Notes: generated from the sequence alone by a model not told the origin. Positions 1 through 8,525 are shown, counted from the first letter of the stretch. The stretch: DNA of 64,000 bases from Pandoraea sp. (GCA_031291335.1 JARLJF010000035.1:36330-100329), one strand, 5' to 3'. A program made the numbers and translations.

Positions 1-420
1 GGCGCGGCGCTCGCCGCTGGCGTGATGGGTTTCCCGCTGCTCGTGCGGGCGATCCGGCAAGCGCTGGAGTCGTCCGACACCAAGCTGGAACAAGCGGCGC
101 AGACGCTCGGCGCCGGCCCTTGGCTCACCTTCTTCACCGTGACGTTGCCGCTCAGCGCCACCGGCGTGCTGCACGGCTTCGTGCTCGCGTTCGCCCGTGC
201 GCTCGGCGAATTCGGCGCGACGATCACGTTCGTCTCGAATATTCCCGGACAAACGCAGACGCTGCCGCTCGCGATCTACACGGCCACGCAAGTGCCCGAT
301 GGCGACGCACTGGTCTGGCGTCTGTGCGCGATCTCGGTCGTGCTCGCCGTGGCAACGCTCATCCTCTCCGAAGTGCTGATCCGCTTCGGTAATCGCAAGG
401 CGCTTGGTTATGACGGTTGA
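1..420 (+). CDS. modB: Molybdate ABC transporter permease ModB, 3' part
   Basis: C-terminal 139 residues of the inner-membrane permease of the molybdate importer; the reading frame is open from base 1, so the 5' end lies outside the window. The fragment carries the cytoplasmic EAA-type loop that docks the ATPase (LEQAAQTLGAGPWLTFF, about residues 28-44) followed by hydrophobic segments (LHGFVLAFARALGEFGATITF and the last helix near the C-terminus). The GEFGATI stretch is typical of ModB. The stop codon overlaps the start of modC, the usual translationally coupled modBC arrangement. The assignment rests on family resemblance plus the adjacent modC. Confidence 0.9.
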   Translation, partial: GAALAAGVMGFPLLVRAIRQALESSDTKLEQAAQTLGAGPWLTFFTVTLPLSATGVLHGFVLAFARALGEFGATITFVSNIPGQTQTLPLAIYTATQVPDGDALVWRLCAISVVLAVATLILSEVLIRFGNRKALGYDG

Positions 421-1516
421 AGTTCGTCTCCAACATCGTTTCGGCGACTTTACGCTCGACGCCGAGTTCGCCGCCGGCATGGGCGTGACCGCGCTGTTCG
501 GGCCGTCGGGCAGCGGCAAGAGCACGGTCGTCAACGCCGTGTCCGGCCTGCTCAAGCCCGACGCCGGACGCATCGTCGTCGGCGACGACGTGCTCTTCGA
601 CAGCAACGCGGGGGTCGCACTGCCGACGTGGCGTCGCCGCATCGGCTACGTGTTTCAGGACGCGCGTCTGCTCCCGCATCTGACGGTGCGCCAGAACCTG
701 CTCTTCGGTCGCTGGTTACGACGTCGCGATGTGGCCGCCGCCGGCACCGGCGCCATTGCGCTGGAACACGTGGTCAATGTGCTGAACCTGGGACACTTGC
801 TGAGTCGTCGTCCGGGGGCGCTGTCTGGCGGCGAGAAGCAGCGCGTGGGTATCGGTCGTGCGTTGCTGTCGTGCCCGCGCATGCTGCTCATGGACGAACC
901 GCTCGCCTCGCTCGATCACGCGCGCCGTCTCGAGGTGCTCGACTATCTGAACCGCATTCGTCACGAGTTGAAGCTCCCCGTGCTGTACGTCACGCATTCG
1001 CTCGACGAAGTGATGCGGCTGGCCGATCAGGTGGTGTTGTTCAAAGACGGTCGCACGATCTCGCAAGGCGCGCCCGCCGACGTGCTCAACGTGCATCGCG
1101 ATGCGCTCGATGGTGCCGCCGATGCGCCGGGCACCGTGTTGGAAACGCGCATCGTGGCGCACGACGTGCAATACGGCCTGACCGAGCTTGCCGTGAACGG
1201 CAGCGACGCGATCCGGTTGCGCGTGCCACGAGCCAGCGGCGAGACAGGCGATGTCTGCCGCATTCTCGTGCGCGAGCGCGACGTTACCGTGGCCACCGCG
1301 CCGCCCGTCGATACCAGCGTGCTGAACGTGCTGCCCGCACGCGTGACGACACTGCGCGATCTGGGCGACGCCGTGGAAGTCAGTGCCACACTGCTCGGCG
1401 ACACCGCAGGCACAGCCCTGCGCGCGCGCATCACACGCTTCTCCGCCGATCAATTGCAACTGACGGCGGGCCGCGATGTGTATCTGCTCATCAAGTCGGT
1501 TGCGTTGACTCGCTAG
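410..1516 (+). CDS. modC: Molybdate ABC transporter ATP-binding protein ModC
   Basis: ATPase of the molybdate importer, 368 residues. Walker A GPSGSGKST lies near residues 31-39, the ABC signature LSGGEKQR near 139-146, Walker B MLLMDEP follows, and the H-loop is in YVTHSLDE. The C-terminal 80 or so residues fit a Mop/TOBE molybdate-binding domain (NVLPARVTTLRDLG onwards), which separates ModC from generic ABC ATPases. The ATG at 410 overlaps the modB stop; a TTG two codons upstream is also in frame but less likely. With ModB and a periplasmic ModA (outside the window) it feeds Mo to the molybdoenzymes encoded downstream. Confidence 0.93.
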   Translation: MTVEVRLQHRFGDFTLDAEFAAGMGVTALFGPSGSGKSTVVNAVSGLLKPDAGRIVVGDDVLFDSNAGVALPTWRRRIGYVFQDARLLPHLTVRQNLLFGRWLRRRDVAAAGTGAIALEHVVNVLNLGHLLSRRPGALSGGEKQRVGIGRALLSCPRMLLMDEPLASLDHARRLEVLDYLNRIRHELKLPVLYVTHSLDEVMRLADQVVLFKDGRTISQGAPADVLNVHRDALDGAADAPGTVLETRIVAHDVQYGLTELAVNGSDAIRLRVPRASGETGDVCRILVRERDVTVATAPPVDTSVLNVLPARVTTLRDLGDAVEVSATLLGDTAGTALRARITRFSADQLQLTAGRDVYLLIKSVALTR

Positions 1517-1580
1517 CGCGTCAACGGGATCGGCCTGTAAGGCGGCACCGCACGCCATCGCCACGGTCACGGTCGCAGCA

Positions 1581-1624
1581 ACAAAAAACAAGGCGTCGCA
1601 ACGGAAATCCGCTGCGACGCCTTG
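1581..1624 (-). terminator. Rho-independent terminator of the MXKDX gene
   Basis: Perfect 12-bp stem (1589-1600 pairs with 1613-1624) with a 12-nt loop. On the minus strand it is followed by a T-rich run (plus-strand acaaaaaac at 1581-1589). The orientation suits the minus-strand gene ending at 1667; the plus-strand side lacks a T tract, so it is not an obvious terminator for modC. Confidence 0.75.
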
Positions 1625-1666
1625 TGGCTTTCGTTGTGGCTGTCGTTGTGGCCTTGTATCGCTGGC

Positions 1667-1960
1667 TTACTGGCTCTTGCCCATGGCGTCGCCCTTGCCC
1701 ATTGCGTCGCCCTTGTCCATCTTGCCCATGGCATCGCCCTTGCTCATCGCGCCGCCCTTCGACATCGCGTCGTGCTTGCCCATGGCGTCGCCCTTGGACA
1801 TCTTCCCGCTCTTGTCCATGTCCTTGCTCATGGCGTCGCCCTTGCTCATTGCATCGCTTTTCGACATGGCGTCACCCTTGCTCATGGCGTCCTGCGCAAA
1901 CGCCGCGCCGGTGCCGAGTGCCAGTCCCATCGCCATTACTGCCAGATATCGCATCTTCAT
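1667..1960 (-). CDS. Pentapeptide MXKDX-repeat secreted protein
   Basis: A 97-residue protein: a signal peptide (MKMRYLAVMAMGLALGTG, cleavage expected after AFA) followed by a tail built almost entirely of DAMSKG/DAMGKG-type units, about 13 copies with slight variation. This matches the small proteobacterial family annotated as pentapeptide MXKDX repeat proteins; its function is not known. The ATG at 1960 is chosen because GGAGG precedes it at good spacing and it begins the signal peptide; a longer upstream frame has neither. The tail is charged and low in complexity and probably disordered in the periplasm or outside the cell. A strong terminator follows. Confidence 0.8.
   Translation of the reverse strand: MKMRYLAVMAMGLALGTGAAFAQDAMSKGDAMSKSDAMSKGDAMSKDMDKSGKMSKGDAMGKHDAMSKGGAMSKGDAMGKMDKGDAMGKGDAMGKSQ
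1670..1897 (-). repeat. In-frame 15-18 nt repeats coding the MXKDX tail
   Basis: Nearly uninterrupted tandem units of 15 or 18 nt coding DAMSK(G), with substitutions such as KHDAM and KDMDKSG. Repeat-copy variation between strains is expected. It also gives long false ORFs on the opposite strand. Confidence 0.8.
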
Positions 1961-2040
1961 TGTCGTAATCCTCCAAAAATGAGTGAGTCCTGCCGGACGC
2001 CATGCCGGCGTCCCGTGAATCATGCAGTCGCGCGTTCGCG

Positions 2041-2859
2041 TCAACTGCCGCCGAACCAGTTGTAGCCCTGGTCCTCCCAGTACCCGCCCGGATAGGTGTT
2101 GGTCACGAAAATCGCGCGGATATGTTTGGGATTCTTGTAGCCGAGCTTCGTGGGAATGCGCAGCTTCATCGGGAAGCCGTACTCCCTTGGCAGCGTCTGG
2201 CCGTCATAGGTCAGTGCGAGCAACGTCTGCGGATGCAGGGCCGTCGGCATGTCGATGCTCGTGTAGTAATCGTCTGCACACTTGAAGCCGACGTAGCGCG
2301 CCGTCGTGTCCGCGCCGATACGCCGCAGGAAGTCAGAGAACGTCACGCCGCCCCAGCGGCCGATCGCGCTCCAACCTTCCACACACACGTGACGCGTGAT
2401 CTGCTCCGCCGCACGCGGACTGGCGAAGTTGCGTAACGCGTCGAGGCGCCACGGCGCTTTGTCCGCGATCAGTCCGGACAGCTCCAACTGGTAATCGGCT
2501 TCTTCGACCACCGGCGCTTCGTCCATCGAATAGAACGCATTGAACGGGAACGGTCGCGTGATGCTCGACGCCGGGAACGTGGGCGCCAGCACGTCCTGAC
2601 GAAACAGCGCGGCCTGCACACGGTCGTTCCAGCGCGAGATCTTGTCGAGCGCCGACTCCACGCTGGCGTTGTCATCGAGCGAACAGCCCGAGAGCAGCGC
2701 CACGCCACCGAGTGACAAGGTGCGCGTCAGGAATGCGCGGCGAGAAGGCTCGGCCACGCGCCGCGTCATCAACGCACGCGCTTCGTGGAGAATCGCTTCG
2801 CCGTCACGCACGACCGGTGCGATGGGCGAAAGGTCGTGAGATTTTCGTTCGAGGGTCAT
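2041..2859 (-). CDS. Tat-exported SUOX-fold molybdopterin-dependent oxidoreductase
   Basis: A 272-residue enzyme of the sulfite-oxidase/YedY (MsrP) fold. The N-terminus has a twin-arginine motif SRRAFL (residues 39-44), a hydrophobic stretch and a lipobox-like LLSGC ending at Cys59, so it may be a Tat lipoprotein. The Mo ligand is expected to be Cys159 in RHVCVEGWS, and the substrate-pocket segments WGGVTFSDFL and YGFPMKLRIP are present. The gene for a membrane cytochrome b (2895-3530) lies just upstream in the same orientation, mirroring MsrP-MsrQ. The b subunit here is a different cytochrome b561-like protein, so the substrate is open. Nearby modBC and a ModE-type regulator fit a molybdoenzyme. 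ATG at 2859 starts the Tat leader. Confidence 0.87.
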   Translation of the reverse strand: MTLERKSHDLSPIAPVVRDGEAILHEARALMTRRVAEPSRRAFLTRTLSLGGVALLSGCSLDDNASVESALDKISRWNDRVQAALFRQDVLAPTFPASSITRPFPFNAFYSMDEAPVVEEADYQLELSGLIADKAPWRLDALRNFASPRAAEQITRHVCVEGWSAIGRWGGVTFSDFLRRIGADTTARYVGFKCADDYYTSIDMPTALHPQTLLALTYDGQTLPREYGFPMKLRIPTKLGYKNPKHIRAIFVTNTYPGGYWEDQGYNWFGGS

Positions 2860-2894
2860 GGCAGTTCGCTCTCTCGTAGCCAGGGCCGGCGCGC

Positions 2895-3530
2895 TCAGCG
2901 TCCGGTAATCATGGTGCGCAGTGTGCGAGGCACCAGCGCCACCATTGCGATGTGAACGGCGATGAACGCGACGAGGCCCGCCATCGCCACGAAATGCACC
3001 AGACGCGCGCCCTGAAAGCCACCGAACAAGGTGCAAAGCCAGCCGAGCTGCACGGGCTTCCAGACGGCGAGCCCCGACGCCACGAGCAGCACGAGGTCGA
3101 GCACCGCGAACAGATACGCAGCGCGCTGCACCTGGTTGTAGTGACGGGGATCGTCGTGCGCAAGACGGCCGCGCAGCGCGGCGAAGGCATCGCGCATTAC
3201 GCCGCGCAACGTCAACGGAAAGAAGCGTCGCGACAGGCGGCCGCTCGCAAGATTGATCAGCAGATAGACCAGCCCGTTGGCGGCCAGCAGCCACATCGCG
3301 GCGAAGTGCCAGCGCAGCGCGCCGCCAAGCCAGCCGCCGAGGGTGATCTCGTTGGGGAAGCGAAAACCGAAGATGGGTGAGGCGTTGTAGATGCGCCAGC
3401 CGCTCATGACCATCGTGAGCACGGCCAGCACGTTCAGCCAATGGGTGACGCGCAGCCAACCGGGCTGTACCGGCCGGGACCGCACCGGGGGCTGTGCCGC
3501 AGGCGGCACGGACTTCGTCAGAGTGGACAT
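2895..3530 (-). CDS. Cytochrome b561-family membrane haem protein
   Basis: A 211-residue membrane protein with about four hydrophobic helices and well-placed histidines for two b haems (H30 in RVTHWLNV, the RWHFAAMW helix, LVHFVAMAG and AVHIAM). It is the probable quinol-to-molybdoenzyme electron donor for the product of the next gene, 35 bp downstream. Start 3530 is preferred over the in-frame ATG at 3542 because GGAGGT sits about 7 nt before it. The family assignment is firm; the pairing is inferred from adjacency. Confidence 0.85.
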   Translation of the reverse strand: MSTLTKSVPPAAQPPVRSRPVQPGWLRVTHWLNVLAVLTMVMSGWRIYNASPIFGFRFPNEITLGGWLGGALRWHFAAMWLLAANGLVYLLINLASGRLSRRFFPLTLRGVMRDAFAALRGRLAHDDPRHYNQVQRAAYLFAVLDLVLLVASGLAVWKPVQLGWLCTLFGGFQGARLVHFVAMAGLVAFIAVHIAMVALVPRTLRTMITGR

Positions 3531-3660
3531 GGGGACCTCCATCGCGGGGTTCGCGTCGATGGAGTCAGTGTCGCCTCAGGCCGGTGACGAAGTCCTCACG
3601 GAGAAATAACGTTTTCGTGATAGTTAGGGCGATGGGGAATAAGCGACCGGCAGCCGGTGT

Positions 3661-4224
3661 TTACGCCTCGTCGGGGTCGACCACCTTGCTGCCTTTGAGA
3701 TAGGCATCGAAGGTCGGCACATGCGCGTCGAGCAGCGAACGGATCTCCTTGAGGAGCGTGTCGTAGTGCGCCGTGAGATTCTGCGCAAACGGTGTGAGTT
3801 GGGCACCACCACCGGACACGCCACCGATATGACGCGTGACGAGCGGCTCGCGGAATTCGTGGTTCATCGCTTCGACGAGCAGCCATGCACGGCGGTACGA
3901 CATGCCCATGCGACGGGCGGCCGCCGAAATCGAACCGGTGGCTTCGATCGCGCGCAGCAGCGTCAGGCGTCCCGGCCCGAACACCGGTGTGTCGCCGTCA
4001 CGAAGGCGGACACGCACGTCGTAGCTCGCCACGCCGGCAGGCGCTGCCTCCTTGCCCGCCGCTTCCAGCGCTTCTGCCGTGGCCAGCAATTCACGCGCGA
4101 GCGCGTCGGTCCCGGGGCCATCGGGCGTATGGGAGGTATCAGAGGTATGAGAGGTACGGGATGCGGGGGCGGTGTCAGCCGGGCCTGCGCCGCCAGCGTC
4201 TGCCCGATGGCGCTCAACTGGCAT
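3661..4224 (-). CDS. ModE-type winged-helix molybdenum regulator
   Basis: A 187-residue protein. Residues from about 68 on match the N-terminal DNA-binding domain of ModE: FGPGRLTLLRAIEATGSISAAARRMGMSYRRAWLLVEAMN, with the helix-turn-helix in SISAAARRMGMSYRRAW. No Mop molybdate-binding domain follows, so it is the short form of the family, often annotated as LysR-type or ModE N-terminal. The first 65 residues are unusual: low complexity, including TSHTSDTSHTPD from a 9-nt tandem repeat. The ATG at 4224 overlaps the end of coxG by 11 nt, indicating translational coupling. It could control modBC or the molybdoenzyme genes. Confidence 0.82.
   Translation of the reverse strand: MPVERHRADAGGAGPADTAPASRTSHTSDTSHTPDGPGTDALARELLATAEALEAAGKEAAPAGVASYDVRVRLRDGDTPVFGPGRLTLLRAIEATGSISAAARRMGMSYRRAWLLVEAMNHEFREPLVTRHIGGVSGGGAQLTPFAQNLTAHYDTLLKEIRSLLDAHVPTFDAYLKGSKVVDPDEA
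4127..4162. repeat. 9-nt degenerate tandem repeat, four units
   Basis: Four consecutive units gtatgggag, gtatcagag, gtatgagag and gtacgggat. They lie in frame in the non-conserved N-terminal extension of the ModE-type gene and code repeated S/D-x-T triplets. Confidence 0.8.
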
Positions 4225-4831
4225 GGTTGCCCCACATCACGATCAGAATCAGGATCAGCGCCGCCAGAGCCCACGGCCACCAGCGTGCCAGCTTGCCGCG
4301 CGCCGTCGACGTCTCGCGCGTGGCGGCATACGTCGCGAGGGCGGGGGCCACTTCGCCGTCGGTGGCGACCGGGTCGTTGAGCTTGTGGTGCGGGGCGACG
4401 GCGGCCGTCAGGCGCGTGAAGAACTCGTCGGCGAGCTTGCGCGCCGCGCCTTCGACCTGCGGGGCGTCCAGATGGGCGTACTCGCCGCCGAACTGCGCCT
4501 TCAGGTCATACGTCAGTAATGTGTTCATCGGTCCCTGCGATTGCAACGTGACCGCCGCGCGGCCACGCGTGTGTCCGGCCGACGAGCCCAGTCCGTCGAA
4601 ATTCAATGTGTATGAGGTCGGTGCGATCACGTCGGAGAGCGTGATGCGGCCGGTCCAGCGCCCGCCCACAGGCCCAAGCGAAGCGGCGATGACGATGGTC
4701 CACGTCGTGTCGTCGATGCGCTCGAGCGATTCGCAGCCCGGGATGCATCCGCGCAGGATACCCGGGTCGTTCAGTGCGATCCACGCGATGTCTCGTGCCA
4801 CCGGCAATTGCCGGCTGCTTTGCAGTTCCAT
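4214..4831 (-). CDS. CoxG/SRPBCC-family protein with C-terminal membrane anchor
   Basis: A 205-residue START/SRPBCC protein. The opening MELQSSRQLPVARDIAWIALNDPGIL and the GCESLERID segment are typical of carbon-monoxide-dehydrogenase subunit G (CoxG), which in known systems helps mature or membrane-recruit Mo-hydroxylases. The C-terminus ends in a single hydrophobic helix (about residues 182-202), a membrane anchor common in this family. No Mo-hydroxylase structural genes are in the window, so the partner is unknown. It shares an operon with the ModE-type gene, and divergent XdhC strengthens the Mo-enzyme context. Confidence 0.82.
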   Translation of the reverse strand: MELQSSRQLPVARDIAWIALNDPGILRGCIPGCESLERIDDTTWTIVIAASLGPVGGRWTGRITLSDVIAPTSYTLNFDGLGSSAGHTRGRAAVTLQSQGPMNTLLTYDLKAQFGGEYAHLDAPQVEGAARKLADEFFTRLTAAVAPHHKLNDPVATDGEVAPALATYAATRETSTARGKLARWWPWALAALILILIVMWGNHAS

Positions 4832-5205
4832 TGCCCCTCCCCAAACGCGATGTGGTGACTCGTTGGTGTTGCGTCGGTGTTGCGGCGTTGTCTCGAACCT
4901 CGAAGTATTGTGACACGAGTTACCTCGCGCCAGATCACGGGTGCGACAGTCGGGCCGCCGGGCCGCTCACCGCGCAAGACGGCGCCTGGCGGCCCCGGGC
5001 GACATTGAAAGCCCTTTGTGCGGCGACGAAGCGGAAAGATGCGCGGAGTGTCGAAGTGTCGGGATATCGGTGTATCGGGTCAAATACAGCGCAAGCCAAG
5101 GCGCGATATACTCGCCGAATCACATCGAGCGGTGAATTTAAGGCGGTGACCCCGCGTCTTGGCCCCTGTCGGCTGCCGCTCGCGTATTGGCGAAGGAACC
5201 GTGCT
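4832..5205. other. Divergent intergenic region coxG/xdhC
   Basis: 374 bp between two divergent genes with no convincing ORF. A TATACT hexamer at 5107-5112 could be the -10 of a plus-strand promoter for xdhC, but I see no good -35 box 17 bp upstream. On the minus side the repeated TTCGAG near 4895-4905 is the only notable feature. Confidence 0.35.
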
Positions 5206-6225
5206 ATGGACAGTGTCGATCTGGAAGTGCTGAAGTCCGCCGTACAGTGGACCCGCGCAGGCTTTTTCGTCACGCTGGGCACCGTTGTACGCACCTGGGG
5301 CTCTGCCCCGCGTCCCGTGGGCTCGATGCTCGCGATTCGTGAAGACGGCCACATGGTTGGCTCCGTGTCGGGCGGCTGCGTCGAAGACGACCTCATCGCC
5401 CGCATTCGCGACGGCGACTGGCCGCAGGATCGTCCCCAACTCACCAGCTACGGCGTCACCGCCGAAGAAGCGCATCGCTTCGGGCTGCCCTGTGGCGGCA
5501 CGCTGCAACTCGTACTCGAACCGCTGGGCGATGCCTCGCGCATTCCTGAGCTGCTCGATGCCATTGCGCAATTCCGCCTGGTGGTGCGCGAACTGGACAT
5601 GGCGACCGGTGCGGTACGCATTGCCCCGGGGCACCACACACCGCCGCTCGAATTCGACGGCATCCGTCTCATCACCTCGCACGGTCCGCGCCATCGTCTG
5701 GTCGTCATTGGTGCCGGGCAACTCTCGAAGTACGTTGCGGGAATGGCGTGTGCACTCGACTACCATGTGATCGTCTGCGATCCGCGCAGTGAATATGCCG
5801 ACGAATGGCAGGTGGCGGGCACCGAGCTGTCGCGCGAGATGCCGGACGACCTGATCGTGCGGCTGCAACTCGACTCGCACACCGCCGTGCTCACGCTCAC
5901 GCACGATCCAAAGCTCGACGACATGGCGCTCCTCGAAGCGCTCAAGTCCCCCGCGTTCTACATCGGCGCCATCGGCTCGCGCGTGAACAATGCGCGACGC
6001 CGTGAGCGACTGTCGCTGTTCGATCTGAGTTCGACGGAAATCGAACGGCTGCATGGGCCGGTCGGCATGCACCTCGGCGCCCGCACGCCAGCCGAGATCG
6101 CGGTCGCGATTCTCGCCGAGATGACGGCCATCAAGAACGGTATCGCCGTCAAACAGACCTTCTCGATGCGCACGTCGGAAGACATCGTCGACGGCGAAGC
6201 CTCAGAGTGCCGCAGCGCGGCCTGA
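5206..6225 (+). CDS. XdhC-family protein (molybdenum cofactor insertion/sulfuration chaperone)
   Basis: A 339-residue member of the XdhC/CoxI family. The N-terminal XdhC/CoxI domain shows GSAPRPVGSMLAI, VSGGCVEDD and GLPCGGTLQL. The C-terminal Rossmann-like domain begins at VVIGAGQLSKYVAGM and ends with YIGAIGSRVNNARRRERL. Known XdhC proteins bind sulfurated MoCo and deliver it to xanthine-dehydrogenase-type enzymes. Start 5206 is chosen for the AAGGA upstream and because the conserved domain begins immediately; a longer upstream frame has no homology. No xdhAB lies nearby, so it may serve the Mo-hydroxylase linked to the CoxG-like protein. Confidence 0.9.
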   Translation: MDSVDLEVLKSAVQWTRAGFFVTLGTVVRTWGSAPRPVGSMLAIREDGHMVGSVSGGCVEDDLIARIRDGDWPQDRPQLTSYGVTAEEAHRFGLPCGGTLQLVLEPLGDASRIPELLDAIAQFRLVVRELDMATGAVRIAPGHHTPPLEFDGIRLITSHGPRHRLVVIGAGQLSKYVAGMACALDYHVIVCDPRSEYADEWQVAGTELSREMPDDLIVRLQLDSHTAVLTLTHDPKLDDMALLEALKSPAFYIGAIGSRVNNARRRERLSLFDLSSTEIERLHGPVGMHLGARTPAEIAVAILAEMTAIKNGIAVKQTFSMRTSEDIVDGEASECRSAA

Positions 6226-6284
6226 GGCCTAACAGCCGCGACACATCCCGCCGCACTTCCCACCGCATTTCCCACCGCACAAAA

Positions 6285-6315
6285 AAAAGCGCCGCCACGT
6301 CAAACATGGCGGCGC
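6285..6315 (-). terminator. Rho-independent terminator of the gene at 6399-6845
   Basis: A 9-bp GC-rich stem (gcgccgcca at 6289-6297 with tggcggcgc at 6307-6315) and 9-nt loop. On the minus strand it is followed by eight T residues (plus-strand A run at 6281-6288). Confidence 0.8.
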
Positions 6316-6398
6316 AACTCGCTCACTCGTTGCTGAGTGGTACTGCCTGGGTTACCTCGTCATCCGTGGACCTTCATCTGACGCGACAGATCGGCACA

Positions 6399-6845
6399 TC
6401 AGTCGCGCGGCCACAGGAATGTTGCTGCAGCGTGCCCCTTCGCGGGCACATTCACATCCTTCGTCATGGGCTTGCCGTTATACGTCGCCTTCACGGTGTA
6501 GTTGCCTTCGGGCAACTTCACGAGCATGAACGGCCCTTTCGAGCGCGTATCGAGCACCGTAGTTCCGCCACGCATGATCTGCACCTGCGCGTCGGCAACG
6601 TACTCGTTCGCGCCATCGCCCCGTGCCGCCATCTCGATGGATAGCGGCCAGCGCGACGCCTCTCGCTTGAACGCCCCGGACTCGTCGCTATCGATACCGC
6701 CCGAGACATACGTCACATTGCCCTGCTGCATCGATTGCGGCAGCATGCCACCCTGCGCATGGGCAACCGATATGCCGCCCAGACTGCCTGCCATCACTGC
6801 GGCTGTCGCCGCCACCACCGACCAGCGTTGCCATTGTTGCCACAT
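6399..6845 (-). CDS. Secreted carboxypeptidase-regulatory-like (beta-sandwich) protein
   Basis: A 148-residue exported protein. A signal peptide (residues 1-30, ending GGISVAHAQ) is followed by a domain that ends in a transthyretin-like beta-sandwich pattern: DAQVQIMRGGTTVLDTRSKGPFMLVKLPEGNYTVKATYNG. This pattern recurs in carboxypeptidase-regulatory-like domains of unknown role. ATG at 6845 is used because GGGAGG sits 7 nt upstream and the signal peptide starts there; the longer frame upstream is probably untranslated. A strong terminator follows. The real function is unknown. Confidence 0.75.
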   Translation of the reverse strand: MWQQWQRWSVVAATAAVMAGSLGGISVAHAQGGMLPQSMQQGNVTYVSGGIDSDESGAFKREASRWPLSIEMAARGDGANEYVADAQVQIMRGGTTVLDTRSKGPFMLVKLPEGNYTVKATYNGKPMTKDVNVPAKGHAAATFLWPRD

Positions 6846-6974
6846 GTTCGACCTCCCGTTCATGTCATCACGATGCCGGATCGCACCGGTGACGTGACAG
6901 CCGCAGCATCGCGACCGCCAGCGCACCGGCACACAAGGTAGTGCGTGGCATCCCGAGGGTGTCTCACACGGCGC

Positions 6975-8525
6975 TTAGCCGAGATCGACCGGGATGAAAA
7001 TCTGTTGCCCGTCGCGCTGCACAAGCAACGCGACATTATTGCCCGCCTTCTTGAGCTTGTCGCTCAGTTGCGCAGCGCTCGTCACCGGCGTGCCGTTGAG
7101 CGACAGGATGATGTCGCCCGGCTGCACCCCCGCCTGTTCGGCCGGGCCGCCGACACGCGCTACCAGCAGACCGTTCGCGACCTGCGCCGCGCGCTTCTCG
7201 TCGGGCGAGAGATCGCGCACCGCGAGACCCAGCCGGCCGTGCGTGGCAGAGTCGTCACTGCTCGCAACGTCCTTCTTCTCGCTAAGTGCCGCGACCGTCA
7301 CGCTCACGTCCTGCTTCGCGCCATTGCGCCAGACCGTCAGTGTTGCCTTCTGGCCCGGACGCATATCGGCAATCTTCTCGGGCAACTGCACCGAATCGTC
7401 GATGGTCGTGCCGTTGACCGCCAGAATCACGTCGCCCGGCTTCAGATCCGACTTCGCGGCAGGCCCGTTCTTGTCGATCGACGATACCAATGCCCCGGTA
7501 GGCTTAGGCAAACCGAACGACTTCGCCAGCGACTGATTCACTTCCTGAATCGCCACACCGATGCGGCCGCGACTCACCTTGCCGTACTGCTGGAGCTGCG
7601 ACTTGACCTTCATCGCCATGTCGATCGGAATCGCGAACGACAACCCCTGGAAGCCACCGGTGCGCGAATAGATCATCGAGTTGATGCCGATGACTTCGCC
7701 ATTCAGATTGAACAGCGGCCCGCCCGAATTCCCCGGGTTGACCGGCACGTCCGTCTGAATGAACGGCGTGTAGTTCTCGTCCGGCAACGCACGCGCCTTC
7801 GCCGATACGATGCCCGCCGTTACGGTGTTATCAAAGCCGTACGGCGACCCGATGGCCACCACCCACTCACCGGCCTTCGACTTCGCCGGATCACCGATCT
7901 TCACCGTCGGCAAATCCGTCGCGGCAATCTTGAGCAACGCCACGTCGCTCGCCTTGTCGCTGCCCACGACCTTCGCCTTGTACTCGCGCTTGTCGGTCAG
8001 CTTCACCGTCACCTGACTCGCATCGTCGACGACGTGAGCGTTGGTCAGAATGTAACCGTCCGGGCTCACGATAAAACCCGAACCGAGGCTGCGCGTCGGC
8101 CCGCTGCTGTCGTCACCGTCGTCGCCGCCGCCATCGTTGCCCGGCGCGCCATAGAAGTGACGGAAGAACTGGAACAGAGGATCGTTCTGATCCATGCCCG
8201 GCGGCATCGGAATTGCTGCCGAGCCGCGCGCCGCCGAAGGTTTCCCATCGTGCGTCACACTGATGTTGACTACGGCCGGTCCGTATTGTTCCGCCAGTTG
8301 CGAGAAGTCCGGCACAAGCATGCGCGGTGCGGTATTGGGGCTGTTTTGCGCGTTGGCGACAGGCGTGGCCAGTGCCGCATTCCCCGGATTGGCCGCATTG
8401 GCGTCGCTGACCATGTCCGAGGCGATCGGTGCCTGCCAATGCTGGCGTCCTGCGACGTAGCCCCCCGTCAATGCGACGAGCACGGCACCGGCAACCAGCG
8501 TACGAGTGAGCTTCGAGGTCCGCAT
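6975..8525 (-). CDS. Do/DegP (HtrA)-family periplasmic serine endoprotease
   Basis: A 516-residue protein. An N-terminal signal anchor (residues 7-26) is followed by a trypsin-like domain with catalytic triad His164 (TNAHVV), Asp194 (SDVALL) and Ser267 (GNSGGPL). Two PDZ domains lie at about 285-380 and 415-510. It degrades or refolds damaged envelope proteins. A glycine/aspartate-rich loop (residues 128-142) lies before the protease core, where DegP has its LA loop. ATG at 8525 has AAGGAG upstream. The promoter region holds a PmrA/QseB-type box, and a matching two-component system lies just beyond the divergent inhibitor gene. Whether it is DegP, DegQ or MucD is not decided. Confidence 0.93.
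   Translation of the reverse strand: MRTSKLTRTLVAGAVLVALTGGYVAGRQHWQAPIASDMVSDANAANPGNAALATPVANAQNSPNTAPRMLVPDFSQLAEQYGPAVVNISVTHDGKPSAARGSAAIPMPPGMDQNDPLFQFFRHFYGAPGNDGGGDDGDDSSGPTRSLGSGFIVSPDGYILTNAHVVDDASQVTVKLTDKREYKAKVVGSDKASDVALLKIAATDLPTVKIGDPAKSKAGEWVVAIGSPYGFDNTVTAGIVSAKARALPDENYTPFIQTDVPVNPGNSGGPLFNLNGEVIGINSMIYSRTGGFQGLSFAIPIDMAMKVKSQLQQYGKVSRGRIGVAIQEVNQSLAKSFGLPKPTGALVSSIDKNGPAAKSDLKPGDVILAVNGTTIDDSVQLPEKIADMRPGQKATLTVWRNGAKQDVSVTVAALSEKKDVASSDDSATHGRLGLAVRDLSPDEKRAAQVANGLLVARVGGPAEQAGVQPGDIILSLNGTPVTSAAQLSDKLKKAGNNVALLVQRDGQQIFIPVDLG

Noticed and set aside
1622..2065. Repetitive plus-strand ORFs over the MXKDX gene
   Set aside because: Mirror of the coding repeat; the minus strand has the signal peptide, ribosome site and terminator.
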